Below, piece after piece: positions 9,420 to 19,333 of a DNA stretch of 64,000 bases. Under the pieces are notes generated by a model. That model searched no databases, had not been told where the DNA came from, and worked only from the letters and a program-made list of their open reading frames with translations. The stretch covers positions 229,804 through 293,803 of the forward strand of contig NZ_JAQTXM010000002.1 in assembly GCF_028688795.1 (NCBI RefSeq). Direction: 5' to 3'. The stretch is from Rhodoferax sp. (lineage in GTDB: Bacteria; Pseudomonadota; Gammaproteobacteria; Burkholderiales; Burkholderiaceae_C). The stretch's first letter is position 1, and each line of letters opens with the position of its first letter. The position numbers were made by a program, and so were the translations under genes.

Positions 9420-10253
9420 TCAATGCGCCGCCACTTCCAATTTCAAATGGCGCTCAAAGGTCGGTTCGTCCAACAACTGCAACTGGTCCAGCAGTGCAAT
9501 TTGCAAGCTGCCCACGCCTCCGCCATGCGCCTGAACTTGCTGCGTGGCCACTTCGCCCACCACACCCAGGTAAGCCATGGCCGACAACGTGGCGCGCCAG
9601 GCATCTGGCTGCACGGCGCAAAACGCACCCACCAAGGCCGTAGCCGAGCAGCCCACGCCAGTGATGCGTGTCATCCACTCATGGCCGTTGGCCAGGCTGG
9701 CATGGCGGCCTTGTGCATCCAGCACATGGTCCACCGGGCCGCTGACACACACCACGCCGCCGGTGCGTTGAGCCAGGTCACGCGCGTATTGCAATGAATC
9801 CGCCACCTCAGCACCGCTGTCGACACCCCGGGTTTGCGCAGCGCTGCCCGCCACACTCATGATCTCCGAGGCATTGCCTCGAATCACGCTTGGCATGGCC
9901 ACATCCAGCAGCGCTGAAATACTATTGTTTCGATAGCTGGTAGCGCCCGCCCCTACTGGGTCAAGAACGGTTTTTATGCCTCGTTCTTTGGCTACTTTGA
10001 GGGCCAATTTCATGGCCTCGATCCAGTACGGCTCCAGCGTGCCAATGTTGAGCACCAGGGCTTGGGCGATGGCGGCCATGTCGGCCACTTCCTCATGCGC
10101 GTGCGCCATGACGGGTGCGGCACCCATGGCCAGCAGCACATTGGCATTGAGGTTCATCACGACAAAATTGGTGATGGAATGAACCAGGGGGTGCTGCTTG
10201 CGCACCGCCAGCACGTCAGCCCAGAGGTCAGAAGGTAAAAGTTGATTAGCCAC
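9420..10253 (-). CDS. thiM: hydroxyethylthiazole kinase ThiM
   Basis: A 277-residue ribokinase-fold salvage enzyme that phosphorylates thiazole alcohol. Visible family features are [21 protein letters not shown], the substrate loop [24 protein letters not shown] and the catalytic-cysteine region [14 protein letters not shown]. First gene after the second TPP riboswitch; its start is 52 bases from the end of that element. With ThiD and CytX it gives the cell salvage of both thiamine halves. Confidence 0.95.
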   Translation of the reverse strand: MANQLLPSDLWADVLAVRKQHPLVHSITNFVVMNLNANVLLAMGAAPVMAHAHEEVADMAAIAQALVLNIGTLEPYWIEAMKLALKVAKERGIKTVLDPVGAGATSYRNNSISALLDVAMPSVIRGNASEIMSVAGSAAQTRGVDSGAEVADSLQYARDLAQRTGGVVCVSGPVDHVLDAQGRHASLANGHEWMTRITGVGCSATALVGAFCAVQPDAWRATLSAMAYLGVVGEVATQQVQAHGGGVGSLQIALLDQLQLLDEPTFERHLKLEVAAH

Positions 10254-10304
10254 GACAGATTCCTATTTGTGATCTGGGGGCCGCTTCAGCACAACCTGGG
10301 TTGT

Positions 10305-10388
10305 GAACGCTTTCCTACGCTGGGATGACCCAGATCAGGTTCGAAGAGTGTTTCTCAGCCGACCGACCGGGCGGCACCTCTAGCGGGA
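10305..10388 (-). ncRNA. TPP riboswitch upstream of thiM
   Basis: On the minus strand the element reads AGAGGTGCCGCC, then GGCTGAGAAACAC, then TCGAACCTGATCTGGGTCAT and CCAGCGTAGGAAAGC, the conserved blocks of the THI element in order. It precedes thiM by about 50 bases, so control by hiding the ribosome site is plausible. Confidence 0.95.
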
Positions 10389-11002
10389 TGAATTATGACG
10401 GACGCACGACACCGCCGGGCGAATGCAAATTGACGAAATTTCTGGCCCAACTGGAAGCCTTTGACCCGCTGCTTTTGATTGACTGTTGACCGACACCAAT
10501 GGGGCGGTTATGGTGGCAGGGGATGGGTTGGGGCGGCGTCTTTGTGGCGACCATTTTGTCAAAGTAGGCCCCAGCCATCGACCAAATGCGGGTGCTCCCT
10601 GATGGCAGCTTTCTGGTTGCCCAATCTGTTTGGCCAGAAATAATTGATCATCTCAATGTAAGTCGACAGTTTCCTATCAAAACAACTTGCACAAAACCTC
10701 TCGTACGCCCCATTGCAGTGGCCGCAAGCAAACGCAGTCAGCCAACCATCGCTGCTGGCTTATAGAATCAACCACATCTCCCGCTAACCCTTGACACTGG
10801 TTTCGGGCCTTATAGGCCAAGAACCCGCCTTACTTGCAATTTGTGCTTGATAGATTTATTCGACCAAGCACTCTGGCGTGCAAGAGATTCCAGTTGGATT
10901 AGTGATCAATCTTCAAGAAAATATCCCTCCGGGTTCCACGGGTGGCTTATCAAGCATGGGCCTGTACCTTGACGTCAAAAGTCAATGTGTTGGACTGAAA
11001 CC
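10389..11002. other. intergenic region, no supported gene
   Basis: About 600 bases between the thiM riboswitch and the hybrid kinase. A 59-codon open frame (10586-10765, plus) has no clear ribosome site and no recognisable family, and is not called. The region should contain the promoters of the two divergent transcripts, but no strong -35/-10 pair stood out. Confidence 0.4.
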
Positions 11003-14000
11003 ATGAATTTCATACGCCAGATGTCCGAACGGGTGCGCATGTTGGGCCAATCCTTCCAGGCCAAGCTCACATTTATGCTGCTGCTGCCACTGATGGTCAT
11101 TTGGACCAGTATTTTTCTTACATCAGCGACGATGCTGGAGCGGCAGCATCATTTTGTCGGCGATCAGCAAGTGTCCGCCACGAAGTTGCAGGCCGATGAA
11201 CTCAATGAAAAAATCAAAAATCTGTTGGCCATTCTTGAAGCAATTGCTGCCAGCATGGACCTTGCAGATTTGACCGGTACCCAAAATGCAACCGATTACC
11301 TGTCCCAAAGGTACGCGCTAAAGCCGATGTTTCCTGCCGGCACCGTCATTTACGACCGCTCGGGAACGGCGCTGGGGGACTATCCGGTGGCGGCGGGGCG
11401 CAAGGGTAGCAACTTTGCGGATCGTGAATATCTGCAGCGCGTTTACGCCACCGGCAAGTCCTCTGTCAGCCAGCCCTTTATGGGTCGCTTTCTGAACGTC
11501 ATGCAAATCAGCATGTGCGTGCCCATAGTGGGGGCCGATCGGCAAGTCAATGGCGCGCTGTGCGGCAACTTAGACATGCAGGCGACTAACTTTTTTGGGC
11601 GTCTGTCCGCACCCCAATACATGGGCAACAACGGGTTCTTTCTGATATCGACTCGCGACCGCGTCCTCATTGCGTCCACCGACGGCAGCCGCGTCATGTC
11701 TCAACTGCCAGACAACCCCTTGGTGCAACAACTGATGGCCGGCAGCGGTAAGGCCTTTGTGGCAAAAAACATCGCTGGCGTAGAGAAGCTGTATGCCAGT
11801 GCTCCAGTGGTCTCCGCCGGTTGGGCACTGGCGTTGGGCTTGCCCACAGACATTGCCTACGCCCCCGTTCGGACCACCGTGGGTGAGCTAAAAAGAGATG
11901 CGTTACTGGCAACGCTGTTGGTCATTCTGGCCGCCTTCTTTTTTGCCCAGCGCATGCTAAGGCCCTTGCAGCAAGCGGGACTCAAGATGGATGCCATGTC
12001 CAGCGGCCGCGAACCCCTGCAGCGTGTGGAGGAGACCGGTGACAACGAAGTACACCGACTGCTGACCAGCTTCAACCGACTGAGCGACAGCATGTCCAGT
12101 CAGCAAACCCAACTGCAAAGCGAGCGCAATGCACTGTTGCTGGCCAAGAGCGAACTGAGCCACCTCAATCAGGAACTGGAAGCCAGGGTGATGGGCGCAG
12201 CTGCAGATTTCACAGCGCTCAAAAATGCTGAGCAAAGGGTGAAGCAAGCCCGCAATGAGTTGTTGGGCATTTTTGACAACCTGGCTGAAGCTGTTTTTGT
12301 ATTCGACAAACACGGAAAGATTCTGCGCATCAACCGCGTTGGCCGAAGCATGCACGGGCTGTTTGACCCCAGCACACCGCCTGCAGAGGTGATGGCGCAG
12401 ATTGAAATCCTGCAGCCCAACGGCGAGGTGATGTCGCCTGAGCAGTGGCCGAGTCGCCGGGGCTTGCGCGGTGATTTTGTGACCGACCTTGAACTTCAAG
12501 TACGACGCAAAGACACCCGCACATTTGTTTGCAAGGAAGACAGCTCGGTGCCGATATTCGACGAGTCCGGTGAACTGCTCATGTATGTCGTTACCTCCAG
12601 AGATATCACCGAGCGAAAGCGTCACGAAAATTTGCTACGCGAAAGCGAGTTGAATTTACGCCAGAGCCATGCAGACCTCGAACAGCGCGTGAAAGAGCGC
12701 ACTTCTGACCTTTTGACGGTCAATCGCAAGCTGGCCGAGACCCAATTCGCGATGGACAGCGTCGGTATTGGCATCCACTGGGTGGATGCGGATTCAGGCC
12801 GCTTTATCCAGGTCAACAAGATCGCCGCAGAAATGCTAGGTTATTCTGATGAGGAGATGCTTAGCCTGCGGGTGTCTGATATTGATCCGAATTTTCCGGA
12901 GGAGTCGCTTCTTCAGGCGTTGGGCGACTTTCGCCAGCAAGGAACGGCGCACTTTGACTCATCTAATCGAACTAAAGAGGGTCGCACAATCCCCGTCGAT
13001 CTCACGCTCTATTTCCTGCCAGAGGTTGCAGACGAGCCACCACGTTTCATCGTGTTTGTAACAGACATTTCCAAGCGCAAGGATGCCGAGTTGGCTCTGA
13101 TTCATGCCAGGAAACTGGCAGATGCAGCGAATCTGGCCAAGACCAATTTTTTAGCCAATATGAGCCACGAAATCCGATCGCCACTGAATGGCATTTTGGG
13201 CATGGCCTATTTGCTGGAGCAATCCAAACTGGACCATGATTCACACAGCATGGTGCGCAATATCAGAGCCTCGGGGCGTGCACTGCTGAGCCTGATCAAC
13301 GACATACTGGACATGTCCAAAATCGAAGCCGGTCAGATGATGATCGAGCAAGCCCCGTTTCGGTTGGGTGATGTGATGGACAACGTGGCCGTGGCTTTGG
13401 GCGTGGCCGTTGGCGAGAAAGACATTGAGCTCGTTATTTCACCACTGCCAATCGGGGTTTCAAATACAGTGGGAGACGCCTTGCGGCTGGAACAGGTGCT
13501 GATCAACCTGATCAGCAATGCGGCGAAGTTCACGCAGACCGGCAGCATTCAAGTTCTCGCCGAGGTTCTCAGCGGTGTTAACACACTCAGCATCCTGCGT
13601 TTTTGTGTAAAAGACACCGGAGTTGGTATTGCGCCCGAGCTGCAAAATGGCATCTTCTCAGCTTTTGCACAGGCCGATACGTCAACCACCCGACGCTTTG
13701 GCGGCACTGGCCTGGGGCTAACGATTTGCCGTCAACTGGTGAGTTTGATGGGCGGTGAAATTGGCGTCATTAGCACGCCGGGCGAGGGCAGTGAATTCTG
13801 GTTTACCGTGCCACTGCTACAAGCGGAGGGTCCGAACTATTCACCTGCCAACATGATCGCTGTCAGCGTGCTGATTGCCGACGACAGCGACATTGCCTTG
13901 CGGGCCATTGCAGACACGGCTAAGGGCTTGGGCTGGAAAGTGAGCGCTGTGGACTGCGGTGCTGCCGCCCTGGCACATGTGCGGGAGTGCAAGCAGGGCC

Positions 14001-15334
14001 AGCTGCCCGATGTGGTGGTGCTGGACTGGCAAATGCCGGGTCTGGACGGGCTTGCCGCAGCGCGTTTGATTCGCGAGGGCGTGGCGCCGGACGAATGCCC
14101 GATCGTGATCATGGCCACGGCCCACTCACTTACCGGCCTAGCCGCTCAGCCAGGCGCAGCGCTGGTCGATGCCATTCTGCATAAACCAGTGACTTCATCT
14201 GGCTTGTACAACGCGGTGATGGAGACCCAAAATCGGCGAGCCGCTACGGCAAAGGTTCTGCCGGTTGCCATGCAAGCGACCAGCGACAGTTTGGCAGGGC
14301 TGCGGGTGTTGGTAGTGGACGACAGCGACATCAACCGCGATGTAGCGCGACGCATTTTGGTCGGTGAAGGTGCCGTTGTGACGCTGGCAGAGGATGGCCA
14401 GCAGGCCATTGACTGGCTGCTGGCGCATGCAGGCGAGGTAGACATTGTGTTGATGGATGTGCAAATGCCGGTGCTCGATGGCATGGAGACAACCCGCAGA
14501 TTGCGTCGCATGCCCAAATTCGCTGGTCTGCCCATCGTGGCGCTGACGGCAGGAGCCTTCAAGTCGCAGCAAGACGCTGCGATGGCAGCGGGCATGACGC
14601 ACTTTGTCAGCAAGCCGTTTGATATCCCATCCACCATTGCATTGATTCAACTGCTCTGCCGACCGTTACAGTTGGCGCAGGCCACGCAACCATCGCCAAT
14701 AGTTAGGGCTGATTCATCAGCCACTGTCCAGGTTATGGACGTGGCGCAGGGGCTGAATCTTTGGACCGACACCCAAACCTATCAGTCCTATCTGCGCCGT
14801 TTTGCGAATGATTACTGCGATGTCGGCGTGCAGATACAGACCTGCCTGTCGCGGGGCGAGCGCGAAAGCGCTGCTTCCCTCGCGCACAAACTCTCTGGGG
14901 TCGCTGCCAACTTGGCCTTGCCCGACACACGCAGTGCAGCGCAAGCGCTGGAGCAAGTGTTGGGTACCCAAAACGACCCCGCGCTGACACTAACTCTATT
15001 GAGTGAATCTCTGGCGGCCACAGTTGCAGAGATTAATCGTTACGCTTCACCTGCGACCGATGCCAATGAAGTGCCCAATACTGCCACGCAGGACCTGCAG
15101 ACTTTGACCTCTGAACAGCAGCAAGCGCTCAAACCACTGCTGGTCCTGCTACTGGCAGCCCTTGATACTGACAATGCAACGCCTGTTAAAAAATGCCTGG
15201 CAGTGATGTCGCACCACTTGCCACCTGAGGCGTTGACCGCTATTTGGGCCAGCGTGTTGGGTTACGACTTTCGGGGCGCGGAAGCCCAGACCAGGCAACT
15301 TGCCAGCTATTACAAAGCAGATTTAGGGACGTAA
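11003..15334 (+). CDS. hybrid sensor histidine kinase with two receivers and an Hpt domain
   Basis: 1443 residues from ATG 11003. Order: N-terminal transmembrane segment; periplasmic Cache-type sensor (about 50-290); second membrane segment with a HAMP-like linker; coiled coil; two PAS domains (about 420-700); HisKA with MSHEIRSPLNG (phospho-acceptor His about 722); HATPase with DTGVGIAPEL and FGGTGLGLTIC; first receiver (VLIADDSD, VVVLDWQMPGLDG); second receiver (VLVVDDSD, IVLMDVQMPVLDG); C-terminal Hpt (SLAHKLSGVAANL). All phosphorelay steps fit on one chain, as in BarA/ArcB-type kinases. The HD-GYP gene begins 3 bases downstream, making it the likely output. The signal is unknown. Confidence 0.93.
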   Translation: MNFIRQMSERVRMLGQSFQAKLTFMLLLPLMVIWTSIFLTSATMLERQHHFVGDQQVSATKLQADELNEKIKNLLAILEAIAASMDLADLTGTQNATDYLSQRYALKPMFPAGTVIYDRSGTALGDYPVAAGRKGSNFADREYLQRVYATGKSSVSQPFMGRFLNVMQISMCVPIVGADRQVNGALCGNLDMQATNFFGRLSAPQYMGNNGFFLISTRDRVLIASTDGSRVMSQLPDNPLVQQLMAGSGKAFVAKNIAGVEKLYASAPVVSAGWALALGLPTDIAYAPVRTTVGELKRDALLATLLVILAAFFFAQRMLRPLQQAGLKMDAMSSGREPLQRVEETGDNEVHRLLTSFNRLSDSMSSQQTQLQSERNALLLAKSELSHLNQELEARVMGAAADFTALKNAEQRVKQARNELLGIFDNLAEAVFVFDKHGKILRINRVGRSMHGLFDPSTPPAEVMAQIEILQPNGEVMSPEQWPSRRGLRGDFVTDLELQVRRKDTRTFVCKEDSSVPIFDESGELLMYVVTSRDITERKRHENLLRESELNLRQSHADLEQRVKERTSDLLTVNRKLAETQFAMDSVGIGIHWVDADSGRFIQVNKIAAEMLGYSDEEMLSLRVSDIDPNFPEESLLQALGDFRQQGTAHFDSSNRTKEGRTIPVDLTLYFLPEVADEPPRFIVFVTDISKRKDAELALIHARKLADAANLAKTNFLANMSHEIRSPLNGILGMAYLLEQSKLDHDSHSMVRNIRASGRALLSLINDILDMSKIEAGQMMIEQAPFRLGDVMDNVAVALGVAVGEKDIELVISPLPIGVSNTVGDALRLEQVLINLISNAAKFTQTGSIQVLAEVLSGVNTLSILRFCVKDTGVGIAPELQNGIFSAFAQADTSTTRRFGGTGLGLTICRQLVSLMGGEIGVISTPGEGSEFWFTVPLLQAEGPNYSPANMIAVSVLIADDSDIALRAIADTAKGLGWKVSAVDCGAAALAHVRECKQGQLPDVVVLDWQMPGLDGLAAARLIREGVAPDECPIVIMATAHSLTGLAAQPGAALVDAILHKPVTSSGLYNAVMETQNRRAATAKVLPVAMQATSDSLAGLRVLVVDDSDINRDVARRILVGEGAVVTLAEDGQQAIDWLLAHAGEVDIVLMDVQMPVLDGMETTRRLRRMPKFAGLPIVALTAGAFKSQQDAAMAAGMTHFVSKPFDIPSTIALIQLLCRPLQLAQATQPSPIVRADSSATVQVMDVAQGLNLWTDTQTYQSYLRRFANDYCDVGVQIQTCLSRGERESAASLAHKLSGVAANLALPDTRSAAQALEQVLGTQNDPALTLTLLSESLAATVAEINRYASPATDANEVPNTATQDLQTLTSEQQQALKPLLVLLLAALDTDNATPVKKCLAVMSHHLPPEALTAIWASVLGYDFRGAEAQTRQLASYYKADLGT

Positions 15335-15337
15335 ATC

Positions 15338-16354
15338 ATGGGAACACAAACAATATTGATCGTGGACGACGAGCCAGCCAACCTGGCCATCATGGATGGC
15401 ATTTTGCAGGCCAGTTACCGGCTGGCATTTGCACGCAACGGTGCTGAAGCTGTGGCGGCGGTGGCTAAACACCGACCAGCGTTGGTTTTGCTGGATGTTG
15501 GCTTACCAGACATCGATGGCTATGACTTATGCCGACAGATCCGGCAGATTGACCCTACGCAGGCTGTGCAAGTCATCTTTATCACCAGTTACAACGATGC
15601 TGCACATGAAGCAGCTGGTTTTGATGCTGGCGGCGTGGACTACATCGTCAAACCAGTGTTGCCCCAGCTTGTACGCGCCAGAGTGAGCGCCCATTTGGCG
15701 CGGGTACAAGCCACGGTATTGGCGCAAAGCTACCGCGACGCCATTTTGATGCTGGGACATGCGGGACATTACAACGACACCGACACCGGTGCCCACATCT
15801 GGCGCATGGCCGCCTACGCACGTGCGCTGGCACTGGCATGCGACTGGAGCATTGAGCGCAGTGACCAACTGGAACTCGCCGCCCCCATGCACGATACCGG
15901 CAAGCTGGGGGTGCCACAAGCAATTTTGCGCAAACCGGGGCCTCTCGATGCGCAGGAGTGGGTCGTGATGCGCACCCATCCAAAGGTGGGCTTTGATATC
16001 TTGAGCAAAAGCCAGGCGCCAGTTTTTCAACTGGCGGCGGAGGTGTCTTTGCGCCATCACGAAAAATGGGATGGCAGTGGCTACCCCGATGGGTTGCGAG
16101 GCCATGACATACCGCAATCGGCCCGCATCGTGGCGCTGGCCGATGTGTTTGATGCGCTCAGCATGAAGCGGCCTTACAAGGACGCTTGGCCCATCGAGAA
16201 AATCATGGCGCACATCCAGACCGATGCGGGCAAGCACTTTGACCCTGAACTGGTGGCGGTGTTCACCCGAATCCTGCCAGAGATTCTTGGCATACAGAGT
16301 CGTTGGGCCGATGCGGACAACAAGCCGCAGGGCGAGGCGGTGAGTGTCATTTGA
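15338..16354 (+). CDS. response regulator with HD-GYP c-di-GMP phosphodiesterase domain
   Basis: 338 residues. An N-terminal receiver (LIVDDEPANLAIMDG, LVLLDVGLPDIDGYD, a switch threonine/serine in IFITSYND, lysine in YIVKPV) is followed by an HD-GYP domain with MHDTGKLGVP and HHEKWDGSGYPDGL, all metal- and substrate-site residues present. HD-GYP enzymes hydrolyse c-di-GMP to GMP or pGpG. The gene starts 3 bases after the hybrid kinase stop, so kinase-controlled c-di-GMP breakdown is the natural reading. Confidence 0.93.
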   Translation: MGTQTILIVDDEPANLAIMDGILQASYRLAFARNGAEAVAAVAKHRPALVLLDVGLPDIDGYDLCRQIRQIDPTQAVQVIFITSYNDAAHEAAGFDAGGVDYIVKPVLPQLVRARVSAHLARVQATVLAQSYRDAILMLGHAGHYNDTDTGAHIWRMAAYARALALACDWSIERSDQLELAAPMHDTGKLGVPQAILRKPGPLDAQEWVVMRTHPKVGFDILSKSQAPVFQLAAEVSLRHHEKWDGSGYPDGLRGHDIPQSARIVALADVFDALSMKRPYKDAWPIEKIMAHIQTDAGKHFDPELVAVFTRILPEILGIQSRWADADNKPQGEAVSVI

Positions 16355-16395
16355 GTCCATGGGTGAACCATAAAAAATAATTAGAGGATGTTGAA

Positions 16396-16724
16396 GTGAC
16401 AACCACACAAATTCAAGATGCTCAGCCCACGGTTCTGGTGGTGGATGACGATGAATACAGTCAGGATCTGGCTCGTCTTACGCTAGGCAAACTGGGTTTC
16501 ACCAGAATTCAAGTCGCACAGGACGGTAAAGATGGCCTGCGCGCTTTAGACGCGCTGGCGCAAGCACCTGACTTTCTCATTTGTGACATCTTTATGCCAA
16601 ACAAGGATGGCATTGAATTCATGGCTGAGTTGGCGAAACGCAGTTACCGAGGGGTGTCGTGCTGATCAGCGGGGGGTCAATGCCGCTAGTTGCGCCATTC
16701 CACGTCAAAGTGAATGCCCCATGA
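16396..16724 (+). pseudogene. frameshifted, C-terminally truncated receiver-domain protein
   Basis: From GTG 16396 the frame encodes the first two thirds of a CheY-like receiver (VLVVDDDEYSQDLARL, LICDIFMPNKDGIEF) and stops at 16665 after SYRGVSC. Dropping one G from the GGGG run near 16653 would continue it as RGVVLISGGSMPL, the expected fourth strand, then PLVAPFHVKVNAP and a stop at 16724. Even the repaired frame lacks the lysine strand and last helix. It therefore looks like a decayed gene between the HD-GYP and hydrolase genes. A sequencing error would explain the shift but not the missing end. Confidence 0.7.
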
Positions 16725-16761
16725 TTGGGCGACAATGGCTTTCACAATTGATGGGGGGTCC

Positions 16762-17589
16762 ATGCTGAATCAAGAAAAAATTCCAAACATCCTTGCCAGA
16801 AACAACGTCAAAGTCCTCGCAGGTGCTGGTCCGGTGCTTTTGTACGCCCATGGATTTGGCTGCAACCAAAACATGTGGGATCGTGTGACGCCAGCCTTCA
16901 CTTCTACGCATCAACAAGTACTATTCGACTACGTGGGCAGCGGCAAGTCCGACATATCGGCGTTTGATCCAGACAAATATGCAAACCTGACTGGCTATGC
17001 GCAAGACGTTCTAGATATCTGCGATGCCTTGGATTTGAAGAGTGGCGTCACCTTCGTCGGTCATTCGGTCAGTTGCAGTGTCGGCATACTGGCTTCCATC
17101 GCCCGCCCTGGCCTCTTCGACAAGTTAGTTCTGTTGGGCGCCAACCCCTGCTTCGTCAATCATCCGCCATCATATGTTGGCGGCTTTGAGAAAGAAGACC
17201 TCGATGGTCTACTTGACCTGATGGATCAAAACTACATTGGCTGGGCCAACTACCTTGCACCGGTCGTATCAGCACAAGATGGCCAAGGGTTGGTGACCAA
17301 AGAGCTTTCAGAAAGTTTTTGTTCGACCGATCCAATGGTTGCAAAAGTCTTTGCCCGCACGACGTTTTTTTCAGACAACAGGAAGGACCTGCCCAAGGTT
17401 GCTATGCCCTGCCTGATTCTTCAGCATCGCGCAGACTCGCTCGCCCCGATCAGCGTCGGGGAATACGTCCACACACACTTGGCAGGTAGCACCCTCAAGG
17501 TGTTGGAAGTGCATGGCCACTGCGCTCACATGAGCGACCCACAGTTGGTGGTCGAAGCAATGCGCGAGTTTATTGATATGCCTGCCTAG
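16762..17589 (+). CDS. RsbQ-like alpha/beta hydrolase
   Basis: 275 residues, close throughout to Bacillus RsbQ and the plant KAI2/D14 receptors: HGFGCNQNMWD (oxyanion loop), LFDYVGSGKSD, the nucleophile elbow VGHSVSCS (Ser102), QHRADSLAP (Asp225) and GHCAHMSDP (His253). Relatives bind or slowly hydrolyse a small hydrophobic ligand and signal to a PAS-containing partner. The next gene, 14 bases away, encodes a PAS-GGDEF protein, paralleling the rsbQ-rsbP pair with a cyclase in place of the phosphatase. ATG 16762 follows a GGGGGG ribosome site; ATG 16735 is possible. Confidence 0.9.
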   Translation: MLNQEKIPNILARNNVKVLAGAGPVLLYAHGFGCNQNMWDRVTPAFTSTHQQVLFDYVGSGKSDISAFDPDKYANLTGYAQDVLDICDALDLKSGVTFVGHSVSCSVGILASIARPGLFDKLVLLGANPCFVNHPPSYVGGFEKEDLDGLLDLMDQNYIGWANYLAPVVSAQDGQGLVTKELSESFCSTDPMVAKVFARTTFFSDNRKDLPKVAMPCLILQHRADSLAPISVGEYVHTHLAGSTLKVLEVHGHCAHMSDPQLVVEAMREFIDMPA

Positions 17590-17603
17590 CGATTGGAATA
17601 GGC

Positions 17604-19241
17604 ATGCCTACTTTTGACCAACTGCCTTGCCCGGCTTTAGTGACGGACCGGGCGGGTGTAGTTCAATTGATCAACCAGAGCTTGCTTCAACTTGTGGGGG
17701 GCGTCACAAACACCTGGTTCTCGAAACCGATGGACCTCATGTTTCCCGGCGCAAGCCGGATATTCCTGCAAACCCATGTTTGGCCCATGGTGCTGCGTGA
17801 AGGCCAAGTCCGTGAAATCCGTCTGCAAGTTTTGGGCGATACGGGCAACCGGGTTCCAGTGTTCGTGAACTGTCAAAGATCAACTATTGAGACGACTGAC
17901 AGCTACACCTGGGTCTTCTTTGTGACGGTCGAGCGCAGTCGGTATGAGCAGGAGTTGCTGGAAGCCAAGCAAAGGGCAGAGGCAATATCTGCTGAACTTG
18001 CCAAAAGCGACAAATTCATCCGAACGGTTGCAGATGCATTGCCCAGCTTGATTTCACGCTGGGACCTTCAGATGCAGTGTCAATTTGCAAACAAACCGTT
18101 CCTGCAGTGGTTTGGACGAACACCGCAGGACATGGTGGGCCTATCTCTTTCAACAATGTTAGGCGCTAGTCTGTTTGAGAAGAACTTGGCCCATATACAG
18201 GGCGTGTTGGCCGGTGAGCGTCAGGAATTCGAGCGCGCAATTGCACGGCCGGATGGTTCTGTTGGATACGTCTTGACCAATTACATCCCTGACATTGATC
18301 CGAATGGTCAAGTCCAAGGATTTTTTGTGCTTGCGACCGACATCACTGGCCTGAGGGAGGCTGACGCAGCGATTCGACTGTCTGCCAGTGTCTTTGAGGC
18401 CACGGCCGAAGGCATCATGGTGACTGATACAGCCGCAACGATTGTTTCTGTGAACTCTGCATTTACCGCGCTTACGGGCTACACATCAATGGAGGTAGTT
18501 GGGGTGAATGCACGCATCCTGAAGTCCGGCCGCCATGATGCAGCCTTCTTTGGCGACATGTTTGCGCAATTGCAGGCAACCAAATTGTGGAAGGGTGAGG
18601 TCTGGAGTAAGCGAAAGGACGGTTCGATCTTTCTAGCGCGACTCAGCATTTCTTCTATATGCAACGAAGCCGGAGATGTAAGTCGCTATGTCGGCGTAAT
18701 TGCCGACATAACTGAACACTGGGACAAAGAACAGCTTGTGCAGCATATGGCGCTGCACGATGGCCTCACAGGGTTGGCAAATCGCACGCTCTTGATGGAG
18801 CGACTCAGTCAGTTGATCGCCAAAACGGTCCGTGAGTCGAGAAACATCGCATTGATGTTTCTCGATTTAGACGGCTTCAAATCCATCAATGACACTTATG
18901 GTCACGAAGTCGGTGATTTGGCCTTGAAGACCGTTTCAGCACGGCTTTTAGGGTTGCTTCGCAACTTAGACACAGTAGCGCGCCTGGGTGGTGACGAGTT
19001 TTTGATTTTGCTCGACAACCCGGAAAGTTGTGAAAAAATTGCCATGGTGGCCTCGCGTGTGATCGAAGTGGTAAATGGCCCCATGAATCTTGATGGCACG
19101 ACTGTCCATGTCGGTACATCCATTGGAATCGCAACTTTTCAGAATGATGGAATGTCGGCAACTGATCTGCTCAAGCGGGCTGACGATGCCATGTATGTTG
19201 CCAAGAAATCCGGTAAGAATTCCTTCCGGTTTTCCGGCTGA
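17604..19241 (+). CDS. PAS-PAS-PAS diguanylate cyclase
   Basis: 545 residues with no membrane segment. Three PAS units (about 1-120, 130-250, 255-380) precede a GGDEF domain (HDGLTGLANRTL, FLDLDGFKSINDTYGH, RLGGDEF at about 460-466). A product-inhibition I-site (RNLD) lies five residues before GGDEF, so it should be an active, feedback-regulated cyclase. The N-terminal PAS is the candidate partner of the RsbQ-like hydrolase encoded just upstream, as in RsbQ-RsbP; this partnership is inferred from gene order only. Confidence 0.92.
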   Translation: MPTFDQLPCPALVTDRAGVVQLINQSLLQLVGGVTNTWFSKPMDLMFPGASRIFLQTHVWPMVLREGQVREIRLQVLGDTGNRVPVFVNCQRSTIETTDSYTWVFFVTVERSRYEQELLEAKQRAEAISAELAKSDKFIRTVADALPSLISRWDLQMQCQFANKPFLQWFGRTPQDMVGLSLSTMLGASLFEKNLAHIQGVLAGERQEFERAIARPDGSVGYVLTNYIPDIDPNGQVQGFFVLATDITGLREADAAIRLSASVFEATAEGIMVTDTAATIVSVNSAFTALTGYTSMEVVGVNARILKSGRHDAAFFGDMFAQLQATKLWKGEVWSKRKDGSIFLARLSISSICNEAGDVSRYVGVIADITEHWDKEQLVQHMALHDGLTGLANRTLLMERLSQLIAKTVRESRNIALMFLDLDGFKSINDTYGHEVGDLALKTVSARLLGLLRNLDTVARLGGDEFLILLDNPESCEKIAMVASRVIEVVNGPMNLDGTTVHVGTSIGIATFQNDGMSATDLLKRADDAMYVAKKSGKNSFRFSG

Positions 19242-19333
19242 GTTGCGCAATAGTGATGTGTTGATATGCGATGAACTTGCGTAGTACCTTCAAGAACCTA
19301 TGGATCGGGTTACTTGAAAGCTGCCTTTTTCGA

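Noticed and set aside
10586..10765. 59-codon plus-strand frame in the gap after the thiM riboswitch
   Set aside because: No ribosome site, no family and no conserved context visible.
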